DNA of 64,000 nt from Clostridium facile. Its GTDB lineage: Bacteria; Bacillota; Clostridia; Oscillospirales; Ruminococcaceae. The DNA lies in assembly GCF_014297275.1 (NCBI RefSeq), contig NZ_JACOQK010000001.1:806001-870000 (forward strand), written 5' to 3'. The stretch's first letter is position 1, and each line of letters starts with the position of its first letter. The notes under the pieces are model-generated. The model had not been told where the DNA came from. It did not search any database and worked only from the letters and a program-made list of their open reading frames with translations. Below, piece after piece: positions 1 through 9,300 of this stretch. Made by a program: the position numbers and the translations under genes.

Positions 1-2
1 AG

Positions 3-353
3 TATTACAAGAAAGACAATTGCTCCAGCCGAAGCGAATATATCGAAAAGGCGATCCTGTTCTATACAGGATATTTATCCTCCAATCAGAATAGTAGCTA
101 TCTGCCCAACATCCTCGTCTCCACCCTCAAGGGGATTGTGGCGGAGAGCGACAATAAAATCAACCGGATGATATTCAAGTTAGCAGTAGAACTTGCCATA
201 GCCATGAATGTGGTGGCCGCCAGCAGTCAGATCAACCCAGAGGATTTACAAAGGCTGAGAAAGGAATGTATCAACGAGGTGAAACGGTTAAATGGCTCCT
301 TCCAATTTGAGGATGCGATAGACTGGCAGAAAGGCGATCCGTGGCAAGACTGA
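3..353 (+). CDS. Mobilisation accessory protein, 5'-truncated by window edge
   Basis: An open frame runs from the window edge to 353, so the true start lies upstream. The visible 116 residues begin with a stretch around SRSEYIEKAILFYTGYL that resembles the second helix of ribbon-helix-helix proteins, followed by a long helical region. Proteins of this kind sit directly before MobP-type relaxases and probably help form the relaxosome at oriT. The stop codon overlaps the relaxase start by 13 bases, indicating translational coupling. The family assignment is by resemblance and position; DNA binding is inferred. Confidence 0.6.
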   Translation, partial: YYKKDNCSSRSEYIEKAILFYTGYLSSNQNSSYLPNILVSTLKGIVAESDNKINRMIFKLAVELAIAMNVVAASSQINPEDLQRLRKECINEVKRLNGSFQFEDAIDWQKGDPWQD

Positions 354-1630
354 TCACCAAATTCAAATACCTGAAACCCAACAGAAAACTTGGTGGATAC
401 GCCCGATACATTGCCACAAGGGAGCAGGTAGATAAAATTGACGATACCCAAAAATTCCTTCCAGCCACAAAAAAACAAAAGGAACTGATTCGACAGATCC
501 TTTGTGATTTTCCAGATACAAAGGATTCCTTTGAATACCAGGACTATCTGAAAAAAATGGACAGAGGATCGGCTTCTGAGGTGATCACACAGGCACTGGA
601 AAACAATATGGATTCCATAGAAAACACCAAAACCTATGTGGACTACATTGCCACCCGCCCCAGAGCAGAACGGTTTGGTTCTCATGGCTTATTTACCGAT
701 GACAACATCCCTGTCCAATTAAAGAAGGTGTCGGATGAACTGAACTCCCACCAAGGGAATGTGTGGACAATGATTGTTTCCCTACGGCGGAAAGATGCAG
801 AACGGCTGGGATTTGACAATGGCATCCGGTGGAGGGATCTGCTTCGGACACAGACAGAAACATTGGCTTCCAATTTAAAAATTCCAATGGAACATTTGAA
901 ATGGTTCGCGGCGTTCCACAATGAAAGCCACCATCCCCACATTCATTTGATCGCCTATTCCACGGTAAAGAATGAGGGATATCTTACCAGGCAAGGGATG
1001 GAGAACATCCGATCATCCCTGGCAAAAGATATTTTTGCTGGGGACCTGGAATCGGTGTATGAGGAACAGACTGAATACCGGAACCAGCTTCGGCAAGAGG
1101 AAAAACAGATGGCACAGAGGATCGTGGAACAAATCTGCACAGGAAGTGATACCAATCAGAAAATCGAACAATTGTTGTTACAACTTGCGGATCGGCTTAG
1201 CAGAACCAAGGGCAAGAAGGTATATGGGTATTTGAAAGCGGATGTGAAAGGGCTGGTGGATTCCATTGTGGACGAACTTGCCAAAGACCAACGAATCAGC
1301 AGACTTTATGAATTGTGGTATTTGAAGAAAGAAAACATCCATGGAATCTACTCCAACTCTTCTGTAAAACGGGTTCCCTTATCTCAAAATCCAGAATTCA
1401 AACCGATCCGGAACGCTGTGATTCAGGAGGCTCTCAAGTTAAATGTGCCGACTGTTTTGGTATCAGAAGGAGATGGTCAAAAAGCGGTGATCTGTTCCGT
1501 GTTACGGTTATTCCAGGAGCTTGCCCGTATCTTCTCTGAAAAAATAGGGATAGATGATCCCATGCTCAAGACAGACCGAAAACTCAGAAAACAGATCCAG
1601 GAGAAAAAACATCAGTTGGGTTTAAAATGA
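341..1630 (+). CDS. MobP-type relaxase
   Basis: A 429-residue conjugative relaxase, expected to nick one strand at oriT and stay covalently attached to the 5' end. The metal-binding histidine cluster HHPHIHL is visible at residues 197-203 (H198, H200, H202), preceded by the FHNES stretch typical of MobP relaxases. The C-terminal half is basic and helical. The start is a GTG inside the end of the preceding gene. Its stop overlaps an in-frame ATG of the next frame at 1627. Followed immediately by the toprim and VirD4 genes, so this is the DNA-processing module of the ICE. Confidence 0.87.
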   Translation: MARLITKFKYLKPNRKLGGYARYIATREQVDKIDDTQKFLPATKKQKELIRQILCDFPDTKDSFEYQDYLKKMDRGSASEVITQALENNMDSIENTKTYVDYIATRPRAERFGSHGLFTDDNIPVQLKKVSDELNSHQGNVWTMIVSLRRKDAERLGFDNGIRWRDLLRTQTETLASNLKIPMEHLKWFAAFHNESHHPHIHLIAYSTVKNEGYLTRQGMENIRSSLAKDIFAGDLESVYEEQTEYRNQLRQEEKQMAQRIVEQICTGSDTNQKIEQLLLQLADRLSRTKGKKVYGYLKADVKGLVDSIVDELAKDQRISRLYELWYLKKENIHGIYSNSSVKRVPLSQNPEFKPIRNAVIQEALKLNVPTVLVSEGDGQKAVICSVLRLFQELARIFSEKIGIDDPMLKTDRKLRKQIQEKKHQLGLK

Positions 1631-1647
1631 ATAGAAAGGAAAAAACA

Positions 1648-3075
1648 ATGGCATATCTACATTTTACAGAGGAACAAAAAGAACGTGCCAAAAACACCGA
1701 TATTGTAGAGCTGCTCCGCAGTTCTGGGATCAACCCCAAACAGGTGGGAAGCGAATACCAGTGGGACGATGGCAGTGGGAAAATCTCGATCCGGAACAAT
1801 CTGTGGTTCCATCAATATGAGAGGATTGGTGGAGATACCGTCAGCTTTGTCAGGCGATTCTATCACAAAAGCTATCCCGAAGCCATGCAATATATTCTTG
1901 GACAATCGGCATCCGAAACACCATCCTGTCAATTAACAATGGGAAAAGAACGGAAACCCTTTGAACTGCCAGAAAAGAATCCTTCCATGTGCAGAGTATA
2001 CGCCTATCTCATCAAACAGCGGTGGATTGAGAAAGACATTCTCTCCTATTTTGTGAGACAGAACATGATTTATGAGGATACCAACCACAACGCTGTTTTC
2101 GTGGGGTATGACGAACATGGACAGCCCCGTCATGCCCATAAGCGTGGAACCCATTCCGCTGTCAACTACAAAGGGAATGTATCCGGCAGCCTTGCCGCAT
2201 ATAGCTTTTCTCACATTGGTACCAGCAACCGGTTGTATGTGTTTGAAGCCCCCATTGATCTGTTGTCTTTCCTGACTATATATCAACAGGGATGGCAAGA
2301 ACATTCCTATGTTGCCCTCTGTTCCGTGGCGGCACAGGCAGCCCTCAAAATCATCAAGCAAAATCCTAATATTCATGAGGCCTATCTTTGCCTGGATCAT
2401 GACAAAGCAGGGATTGAGGGCTGTTACCGGATTAAAGAGCAAATTCAAAATGAATCTGATTGTTCTGTCCATTTCCTACAACCGGAAGAATACAAAGATT
2501 GGAATGAGCAGCTGAAGGCGTGTCATGGAATTTCATCCCTTCCAGCAGTGGATCATCCGAACCAAACGATGATAGAATCCCTCTGCAAATCGCTGCACTT
2601 TGACTATCAGGTAATGCTGAACCAATACCTTCATCATCCCAAGTTGTTGCTTCAATACGGCTGTGACAGCATGGAACAGATGGTAGAACAGCTGGAAAGA
2701 CTCAATCCCAATTATGAAAAAGCAGTCTGGGAACGGACGTTGGACATGGCGAGGTTTACCCTCGCCTTTTCCATTGTCCGCCACCGTCAGTTTGGGATTG
2801 AGGAACTGGATCACTGGTATCTGGAACGGATGGCCTCCCTGTACCAGCCCCATAAAGATAATGGAAGCTATTCTTTTCGCGTAAACCGGATGAAAAGTGA
2901 GATGGAAACCATTACAAAAGAATTCAAACAGGAATCTGTTCTATCCCAATCAGAAATCAAACAACAGGTAGATCAGGTGCTAAAGCTGGGACTGGATGCC
3001 CTATGCCTGGGAATTTCTATACAAAACCAATCCATGAAAGGAGAACAGGAACCATGCCACCAATTGCGATACTAA
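1648..3075 (+). CDS. DUF3991/toprim domain protein
   Basis: A roughly 475-residue protein of the ICE-borne DUF3991-toprim type. The N-terminus (LRSSGINPKQVGSEYQW) resembles the DUF3991 region. A toprim metal-binding signature LCLDHDKAG lies at about residues 247-255, with the DxD pair at D250 and D252. Such proteins are thought to act as primases or strand processors in transfer, although a complete catalytic zinc-binding domain is not evident. I prefer the ATG at 1648 over the upstream in-frame ATG at 1627 because AGAAAGGA lies 7 bases before it. The 3' end overlaps the next gene. Confidence 0.75.
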   Translation: MAYLHFTEEQKERAKNTDIVELLRSSGINPKQVGSEYQWDDGSGKISIRNNLWFHQYERIGGDTVSFVRRFYHKSYPEAMQYILGQSASETPSCQLTMGKERKPFELPEKNPSMCRVYAYLIKQRWIEKDILSYFVRQNMIYEDTNHNAVFVGYDEHGQPRHAHKRGTHSAVNYKGNVSGSLAAYSFSHIGTSNRLYVFEAPIDLLSFLTIYQQGWQEHSYVALCSVAAQAALKIIKQNPNIHEAYLCLDHDKAGIEGCYRIKEQIQNESDCSVHFLQPEEYKDWNEQLKACHGISSLPAVDHPNQTMIESLCKSLHFDYQVMLNQYLHHPKLLLQYGCDSMEQMVEQLERLNPNYEKAVWERTLDMARFTLAFSIVRHRQFGIEELDHWYLERMASLYQPHKDNGSYSFRVNRMKSEMETITKEFKQESVLSQSEIKQQVDQVLKLGLDALCLGISIQNQSMKGEQEPCHQLRY

Positions 3076-4808
3076 TTCTTGCGGGAGCTATCATGTTTGT
3101 CTTTTTTATGGCCATTTCCGCCTTATCCCATAGGTACAATCTCAATGGAATTAAATCCAAAACGGTTGGGGATGGCCAGTATGGGACAGCACGCTGGGCA
3201 AACAAACGGGAAATCAAATCCACCTATGTCCATCTTCCATTTACCCCAGACCTGTGGCGGAAAGGAAAATCCCTTCCCATCGACCAGGGGGTACTGGTTG
3301 GGTGTACCAAAGCAAAGAAAAAGACCATGGCGATGATTGACACGGATGATGTTCACGCCCTGATGATTGGAGCTGCTGGTGTCGGTAAAACCGCATTTTG
3401 GATGTATCCAAACATTGAGTATGCCTGCGCCTGTGGGATGTCCTTTTTGACCACCGATACCAAGGGGGACATCGCCAGAAATTACGGAACAATTGCTCAA
3501 AAGTATTATGGTTACAAACTATCCGTCATTGATTTGAGAAATCCAACTAGGTCACATTCCAACAATCTTCTTTATCTGGTCAACAAATACATGGATGCTT
3601 ATCTGGATTCTGACAAGCTGGTCTACAAGGCAAAGGCAGAAAAATACGCAAAGATCATCGCCAAAACAATCATCCTCTCCGGTATGGACGCCAGTTCTTT
3701 TGGACAGAACGCCTATTTCTACGATGCGGCAGAAGGGTTGCTGACAGCTACCATTCTGTTGGTTGCGGAGTTCTGTGAACCAAAGGAACGGCATATTGTG
3801 TCGGTGTTTAAAATCATTCAGGAGTTGCTGGCTCCTTCAAAACAGAAAGGCAAAAACCAGTTCCAGCAATTGATTGAGATGCTGCCGGACACCCATAAGG
3901 CAAGATGGTTCGCTGGGGCGGCGTTGAATACGGCGGAACAGGCCATGTCGTCTGTAATCAGTACAGCCCTATCCCGATTGAACGCTTTTTTGGATTCAGA
4001 ATTGGAGCAGATTCTCTGTTTTGACCCAGAGGTAGATGCGGAACAGTTTTGCCAGGAAAAGTGTGCTGTATTCCTTATTATGCCAGAAGAAAATCCCAAC
4101 ACCTATTTCATGATTTCCCTTTTGATCCAGCAATTTTACCGTGAGATTTTAACGGTAGCGGATGAACAAGGTGGTAAATTGAAGAACCGTGTGCTGTTCT
4201 TCTGCGATGAGTTTGGAACCCTTCCAAGGATAGAATCAGCCGAAATGATGTTCTCCGCTTCCCGTTCCCGTAAGCTCTCCATTGTACCCATCATTCAATC
4301 CTTTGCCCAATTGGAACGGAACTATGGAAAAGAAGGGGCGGAAATCATCATCGACAACACACAGTTGACCATCTTTGGTGGGTTTGCCCCAAACTCGGAA
4401 TCAGCACAAATTCTATCCAAATCGTTGGGAAGCCGAACCGTGTTAAGTGGTTCTGTCAGCAGAGGGAAAAACGATCCCAGCCAATCCCTTCAGATGATGG
4501 AACGTCCATTGATGACTCCAGACGAGTTAAAGAGCATGCCAAAAGGACAGTTCATTGTGATGAAAACAGGGTTTTATCCCATGAAGGTACAGTTAAAACT
4601 GTATTTCAAATGGGGGATCATATTTGAGGAAGAATACGCTCTGCCCGAACAAGGAAATCGAACGATCACATATGCTTCCAAAGACCAATTGATGAATGCC
4701 ATTTCTAAAAAGTGTGGGAAGCCTGTGGAACCGCAATGGGAGCAGAATCCCATTCAGGAATTATTCAACCGGAAAACAGTATTAAAGGAAAGGAAGGATT
4801 TTCCATGA
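3054..4808 (+). CDS. VirD4/TraG-type coupling protein
   Basis: Type IV coupling protein that would bring the relaxase-DNA complex to the conjugation channel at the inner membrane. One N-terminal membrane helix (IAILILAGAIMFVFFMAI) is followed by a Walker A motif GAAGVGKT (K112) and, near residues 380-387, a Walker B-like FFCDEFG with the following TLPRIESAEMM typical of TraG. About 584 residues, normal for clostridial VirD4. The start at 3054 has GAAAGGAG upstream and overlaps the toprim gene by 22 bases; an earlier in-frame ATG at 3003 would add a soluble tail before the helix. The stop overlaps the next start (ATGA). Confidence 0.92.
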   Translation: MPPIAILILAGAIMFVFFMAISALSHRYNLNGIKSKTVGDGQYGTARWANKREIKSTYVHLPFTPDLWRKGKSLPIDQGVLVGCTKAKKKTMAMIDTDDVHALMIGAAGVGKTAFWMYPNIEYACACGMSFLTTDTKGDIARNYGTIAQKYYGYKLSVIDLRNPTRSHSNNLLYLVNKYMDAYLDSDKLVYKAKAEKYAKIIAKTIILSGMDASSFGQNAYFYDAAEGLLTATILLVAEFCEPKERHIVSVFKIIQELLAPSKQKGKNQFQQLIEMLPDTHKARWFAGAALNTAEQAMSSVISTALSRLNAFLDSELEQILCFDPEVDAEQFCQEKCAVFLIMPEENPNTYFMISLLIQQFYREILTVADEQGGKLKNRVLFFCDEFGTLPRIESAEMMFSASRSRKLSIVPIIQSFAQLERNYGKEGAEIIIDNTQLTIFGGFAPNSESAQILSKSLGSRTVLSGSVSRGKNDPSQSLQMMERPLMTPDELKSMPKGQFIVMKTGFYPMKVQLKLYFKWGIIFEEEYALPEQGNRTITYASKDQLMNAISKKCGKPVEPQWEQNPIQELFNRKTVLKERKDFP

Positions 4809-5059
4809 AACAGTTACATCTCATCTACTGTGCAGACTTGCCTCACAGGGCAGTGTCAGTTTATTTATATCTCGCCAACCGAGCCAATAAGGAAAGCCAG
4901 TGCTGGCCGTCCATCCCAACCATTGCGTATGATTTAAAGCTGTCCCAATCCACCGTGCGGCGTGCTTTACATGACCTTCGCGCGGCCGGATACCTGGAAA
5001 CAGAACAACGGTATCGATCCAAAGGAGGAAAGAGCAGCCTGTTATTCACCTTAAAATAG
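4805..5059 (+). CDS. Small winged-helix DNA-binding protein
   Basis: An 84-residue protein beginning at an ATG that overlaps the VirD4 stop by four bases, with AAAGGAAAGG upstream. The segment CWPSIPTIAYDLKLSQSTVRRALHDL is a helix-turn-helix of the replication-initiator-like winged-helix type (SQSTVRRALHDL is the recognition helix). Its place in the transfer operon suggests a regulator or replication helper, which is inference. The last eight codons (SLLFTLK and stop region) are repeated at 15994-16018, on the far side of the glycosidase island. Confidence 0.75.
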   Translation: MKQLHLIYCADLPHRAVSVYLYLANRANKESQCWPSIPTIAYDLKLSQSTVRRALHDLRAAGYLETEQRYRSKGGKSSLLFTLK

Positions 5060-5180
5060 ATAAGAAAAAACCACCTTCCATTCCACGCAATAGCTACGCC
5101 TAAATGATGGAAGGTGGTACCTGTCATCATGACAGGAGAAAGGGAACTCATCATAGTAAAGATATATTATTACAGAAAAG
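5036..5180. repeat. Direct repeat copy A at left edge of glycosidase island
   Basis: The stretch from the 3' end of the winged-helix gene (AGCCTGTTATTCACC) to ATTACAGAAAAG recurs at 15994-16113 in the same orientation. It contains a hairpin (CCACCTTCCAT at about 5071 with ATGGAAGGTGG near 5117) and a perfect 17-base palindrome CCTGTCATCATGACAGG at 5120-5136. The two copies are nearly identical after the hairpin and differ in the hairpin loop. They flank the two AraC/glycosidase pairs and so mark the boundaries of an insertion or recombination event. Confidence 0.85.
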
Positions 5181-6199
5181 AAAATCAAGGTTAGAGAAAT
5201 TTCATTTTTTATTTTTTTCCTATATTGGGACATAGTCATACCAGTTTCCTGCTTAAATACCGTTGTTGCAAAGTTAAAACTATAGCCAACTTTGTCAGCA
5301 ATTTCTTTTATTGGTAAAGTTGTAGTAGTTAAAAAGTTTTTGATGGCATTGATACGCGTTTCCTTTTGTAGTTCGGAGAATTTTTTCCCTGTGTGTTTAT
5401 AAATATAATAAATCATATTCCGTTTAGAATAATGGAAATACTCTGCCATACTGGAAAGAGTGGCGTATTGGTAGTATGTATTAATATATTCTAATATTTT
5501 TGTTTTAATCATATCAGTTTGTTGATCTTCTTGAAAAGAACGTTGGTATTCTACGGATAACATTGTCAGTAGACCAAGCAGTAAAATTTGAAGATATTTT
5601 TGCGTCTGCTGGCTGTCCTTTCCCGTAAAATATTCCACAATCATATTCTGCAAATAAAATTGAATAGATTTATTTTGGCTACAATCAAAAATTAAATATG
5701 AAGATTCCATATCGCCATTTTGAATGGATTCAATAAAAAATCTTGTAAGGTTATTATTATCAGAAAGCATGGTAAAAAAGGTTTTTTGCATGAGGGATGG
5801 ATGGATTAAAATATTAAAGATAATATCGTTTTGGGTTGGAATAGTGATACTGTGCTTTGCTTGCAAATTGTAAATACATAGAGAACCCTGTTTGAACTCA
5901 CAGTCTTCATCGTTAATTGTAGAAAAACAGCTACCCTGGTATACATAAAACATCTCAAAAAAATCGTGGCTATGAGGGGCTGTATACCCAGAACCATCAT
6001 GTTGATAATCTATTGTTACTACAATTTTTTGTTCGTTTTGGAAATAAATACCGGATGGTAAATGAAATTTATCGGTTGGTATCGAGAAACCAAATTTTTT
6101 TGCATGAAAAATACGATATGCAAGTTTGTTCATCTGATTGTGAGTTGTAGTTTCATTCATTATGATTTTTTCTAATTGTTGTTTTATATTTCTATCCAT
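5051..6199 (-). CDS. AraC-family regulator of GH78-like gene, C-terminus fused to flanking DNA
   Basis: Transcription factor with an N-terminal cupin-like sensor domain (SHDFFEMFYVYQG, about residues 76-88) and a C-terminal double helix-turn-helix domain ending in TTVFKQETGMTMSQYRKKI. It is divergent from the GH78-like gene and probably its activator. AGGAGG precedes the ATG at 6199. The AraC domain should end near SQYRKKIKNEI. The frame instead continues for about 48 residues (NEISLTLIFF onward) through the direct-repeat DNA, opposite the 3' end of the winged-helix gene. The natural stop therefore appears lost at the island junction. Activity is probably kept because the domains are complete. 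Confidence 0.85.
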   Translation of the reverse strand: MDRNIKQQLEKIIMNETTTHNQMNKLAYRIFHAKKFGFSIPTDKFHLPSGIYFQNEQKIVVTIDYQHDGSGYTAPHSHDFFEMFYVYQGSCFSTINDEDCEFKQGSLCIYNLQAKHSITIPTQNDIIFNILIHPSLMQKTFFTMLSDNNNLTRFFIESIQNGDMESSYLIFDCSQNKSIQFYLQNMIVEYFTGKDSQQTQKYLQILLLGLLTMLSVEYQRSFQEDQQTDMIKTKILEYINTYYQYATLSSMAEYFHYSKRNMIYYIYKHTGKKFSELQKETRINAIKNFLTTTTLPIKEIADKVGYSFNFATTVFKQETGMTMSQYRKKIKNEISLTLIFFSVIIYLYYDEFPFSCHDDRYHLPSFRRSYCVEWKVVFSYLF

Positions 6200-6271
6200 T
6201 CTTTTTCTCCTCCTTACAGCATATTATAATATTTCTATATTTAAATTGTCAATTAAGAAAGGAATCTTTAT

Positions 6272-6352
6272 TTTGCACTTTATAGGAATATTTAAAGGAT
6301 ATTTGCACTTTTTTATATATTAAGTTAAATTATATTTTGTTAAAATATAATT
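6272..6352 (+). promoter_or_regulatory. AraC operator and promoter region of GH78-like gene
   Basis: Two direct copies of TTTGCACTTT at 6272-6281 and 6302-6311 lie 30 bases apart (three helical turns), the usual layout for an AraC dimer. They are followed by an 11-base inverted repeat (AATTATATTTT / AAAATATAATT, 6328-6352) containing TATATT and TAAAAT, either of which could be the -10. No good -35 is seen, as expected for an activator-dependent promoter. Function is inferred. Confidence 0.5.
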
Positions 6353-6375
6353 AAAAATTAAGGAGGAACATAAAA

Positions 6376-9300
6376 ATGAAAAGTTTTAAATTACACCGTA
6401 TGCTTTCTAGCTTGTTGGCAGCGGCATTGGCAACCAGTGTTTTGTTTGCTTTTCCAGCGCAGGCAGATGAACAGCCTCTAACAGAAAATTGGGGCACATC
6501 CAACTGGATTTGGGATGGCGATGAACTGGATGAGAATGGTCTGGCATCTGAACAGGATGTTTGGATGAATTTCCGCCGTGATTTTACATTGGAATCTGTT
6601 CCAGAAATGGCGAAATTGAAAATCGCAGTAGATGTGAAATATTGGTTGTATGTCAATGGAGAAGAAGTAGTTTGGGAGGGTGGCGTAAAACGCGGACCAA
6701 ATCCAGAAGACACCTATTATGATACTGTAGATATTGTAGATTATCTACAGCCTGGGAAGAATACTATCGCAATCCAGGTATGGTATTGGGGGAATACAGT
6801 AGGGCATAACAATCCAAGTGGTAGCGGTGGATTATTGGTATCTTCCGATCTGATCGACAGCAATACCAATCAGATAATCGAAACTGGAGATGGCTTATGG
6901 TGGAGTATGAGGAGCCCGGCGAATCTGAAGGATTCCCATTCTACTAGTGGGTTGTTAGCAGAATACAATGTCTTGTATGACGGAAGACAGGAGATTGATT
7001 GGATTAATCCAGACTATGTCCCATCTGAAGTAAATGGCTGGAGTTTGGCGCAAAATATCGGAGAGGATGAGCAAGATCCAGGTTATGCCGGGGATGGGCC
7101 TTGGAATGATCTGGTAGAACGGCCAATTCCACAATGGAAGGATTATGGCAGGAAACCACTGGAGTTTACTCCTGTGGACGGTTATTCCCCGCAAATTGTT
7201 ACCACTCCCATTTCTGATTTAGGGATTACTTCAAATACATATTCTATTGAAACTGACCTTACATTGTCTGTTGTCAATATTCTTAGTTTTAAACTTGCGA
7301 ATATAAGTTTCCTTTTTGGTGCTACAGATGCCAATCATTATTATAAAGCTTATATTGATTGTATCAATTATCTGGATGGTGGCGATAAGGCGACTCTGTA
7401 TTTATCAGATTCACAAAAATCTATTGCTAATATTGATATTTCAAATATTCTTACAAGAGAAAATTATAAAGATAATATTAATATCCGTTTGGATGTTATC
7501 AATGAACAGGAAACCAATTTATATTTAAACGATGTACTTATATATACTTTAACTGATAATTTAGCATCAAACCAATTATCGTTTGGTTATGCAGGAGAGT
7601 TATCAGGAACAGGGATTGGTGCTGCTACCATTAAAAACATCACAATCAAAGGAATAGATGGAAGTAGTTATGCCAATAATTTTGAAACAGCAGAAGATTG
7701 CTCTATATTTCAAGGTAGTAACTTTTCTAATGGTATGCAAACTTCGGAATTGACAATGCTGGGAACACTTTCTGATAATGGACAAAAATACCAGGCACAA
7801 TTGCCTTATAACTGCCAGATGGTTCCATATATCATTTTAGATGATGGAACAGAAGCAGGAAAAACGATTAAAATGTATACCGATACTTACGATTTATCAG
7901 ATGAGCATATTGCTTACATCACCAAAAAGGGCGCCCAGGAATTTGAGGGAAAGAACTGGATCAACGGGGACTTCTTGTATTTTGATGTTCCAGATGGCGT
8001 TAAAGTAAAAGAAGTTGGATTCCGTGAAACAGGATATAATGTGCCTGCTGGAGAAAATACTGATTTTGTTGGATATTTTGATAGTTCCGTGAATGAAAAC
8101 GATCCATCTGTAGCAGCCTTTACAGGAGGGCATACTTGGACAGAAGAAGAGGCAAATACAGATAATAACTTTTATGATGAGCTTTGGAAAAAGGCAACCC
8201 GTTCTTTATATGTCACCATCCGTGACCAGTATATGGACTGCCCTGACCGGGAAAGAGGTCAATATATCGGGGACGCCATTAATGAAATAGAAGAAGCTTT
8301 CTATTCTTTAGGACCAGAAGCAAACGCTATCAGTGAAAAAGCGATCCGCAATATTTGCGATTGGCAGGAAGTCGGAGAACGGAATGGCAGAACCTATTAT
8401 TTTATGAGCAATGTACGTCCAGGTGTGTTGGAACAGGAGATTTGTGCGCAATCTTTAGGAACTGCATTGGCAGCGGAAAATTACTACCTATTTACAGGGG
8501 ATACAGAACTGGTGCAGGATACCTATCAGCCATTGTACAATTATTTAACTAACTATGATATTATGGAAGATGGGGAATATTCCGGACTAATTTCTGTTCG
8601 TACACCGGATACTACTATGTATAATGATTTTATGAGTAATTGGCTCGACTGGGGCAATAATATGGATACTTTGGTGGAAACCAATGCGTGGTGGTATATT
8701 TCCGCAAAATCGGTAAGAGCATTGGCAGATGTAGAAGGTGTTCCGGCAACACAGGAACAAAAAGACTGGTTGGACGAACGTTTGGCAAGTATTGAGCAGA
8801 ACTTTGAAAAATTCTGGAATGAAGATTTACAGGCATATGCAACAGAATGGAATGAAACTGATTGGTATCAGCCATCTGAATTGGAAAATGGCAGTCATGT
8901 AGTAGATGATCGTGTGAATGCTTTAGGCGTTATTTTTGGATTAATCCCAGAAGAAAGATATTCTCAAATGCGGGATGTATTTATGGGTACAGAATCTACA
9001 CCAGCTTATGAAAATGCTAGTATCTATATGGAGAAATATGTAATTCAAGCATTGTATATGATGGGGTATGATACAGATGCCATGAGCCGCATTGAAAAAC
9101 GCATGATGGAAATGGTAAATACTTCTACTGATAGTACTTTGTGGGAATTATGGGATAGAACTAGTGGAACCAAAAACCATGGTTGGTCTGGCGGTAGTAT
9201 GATTGCCATGTCCCGTTACGCAGCAGGTGTGGAACCAACTGGGGCAGGATATTCCACCTGGCACGTAGTACCACAGTTAGGTAATTTTGAAGAAATCAAT

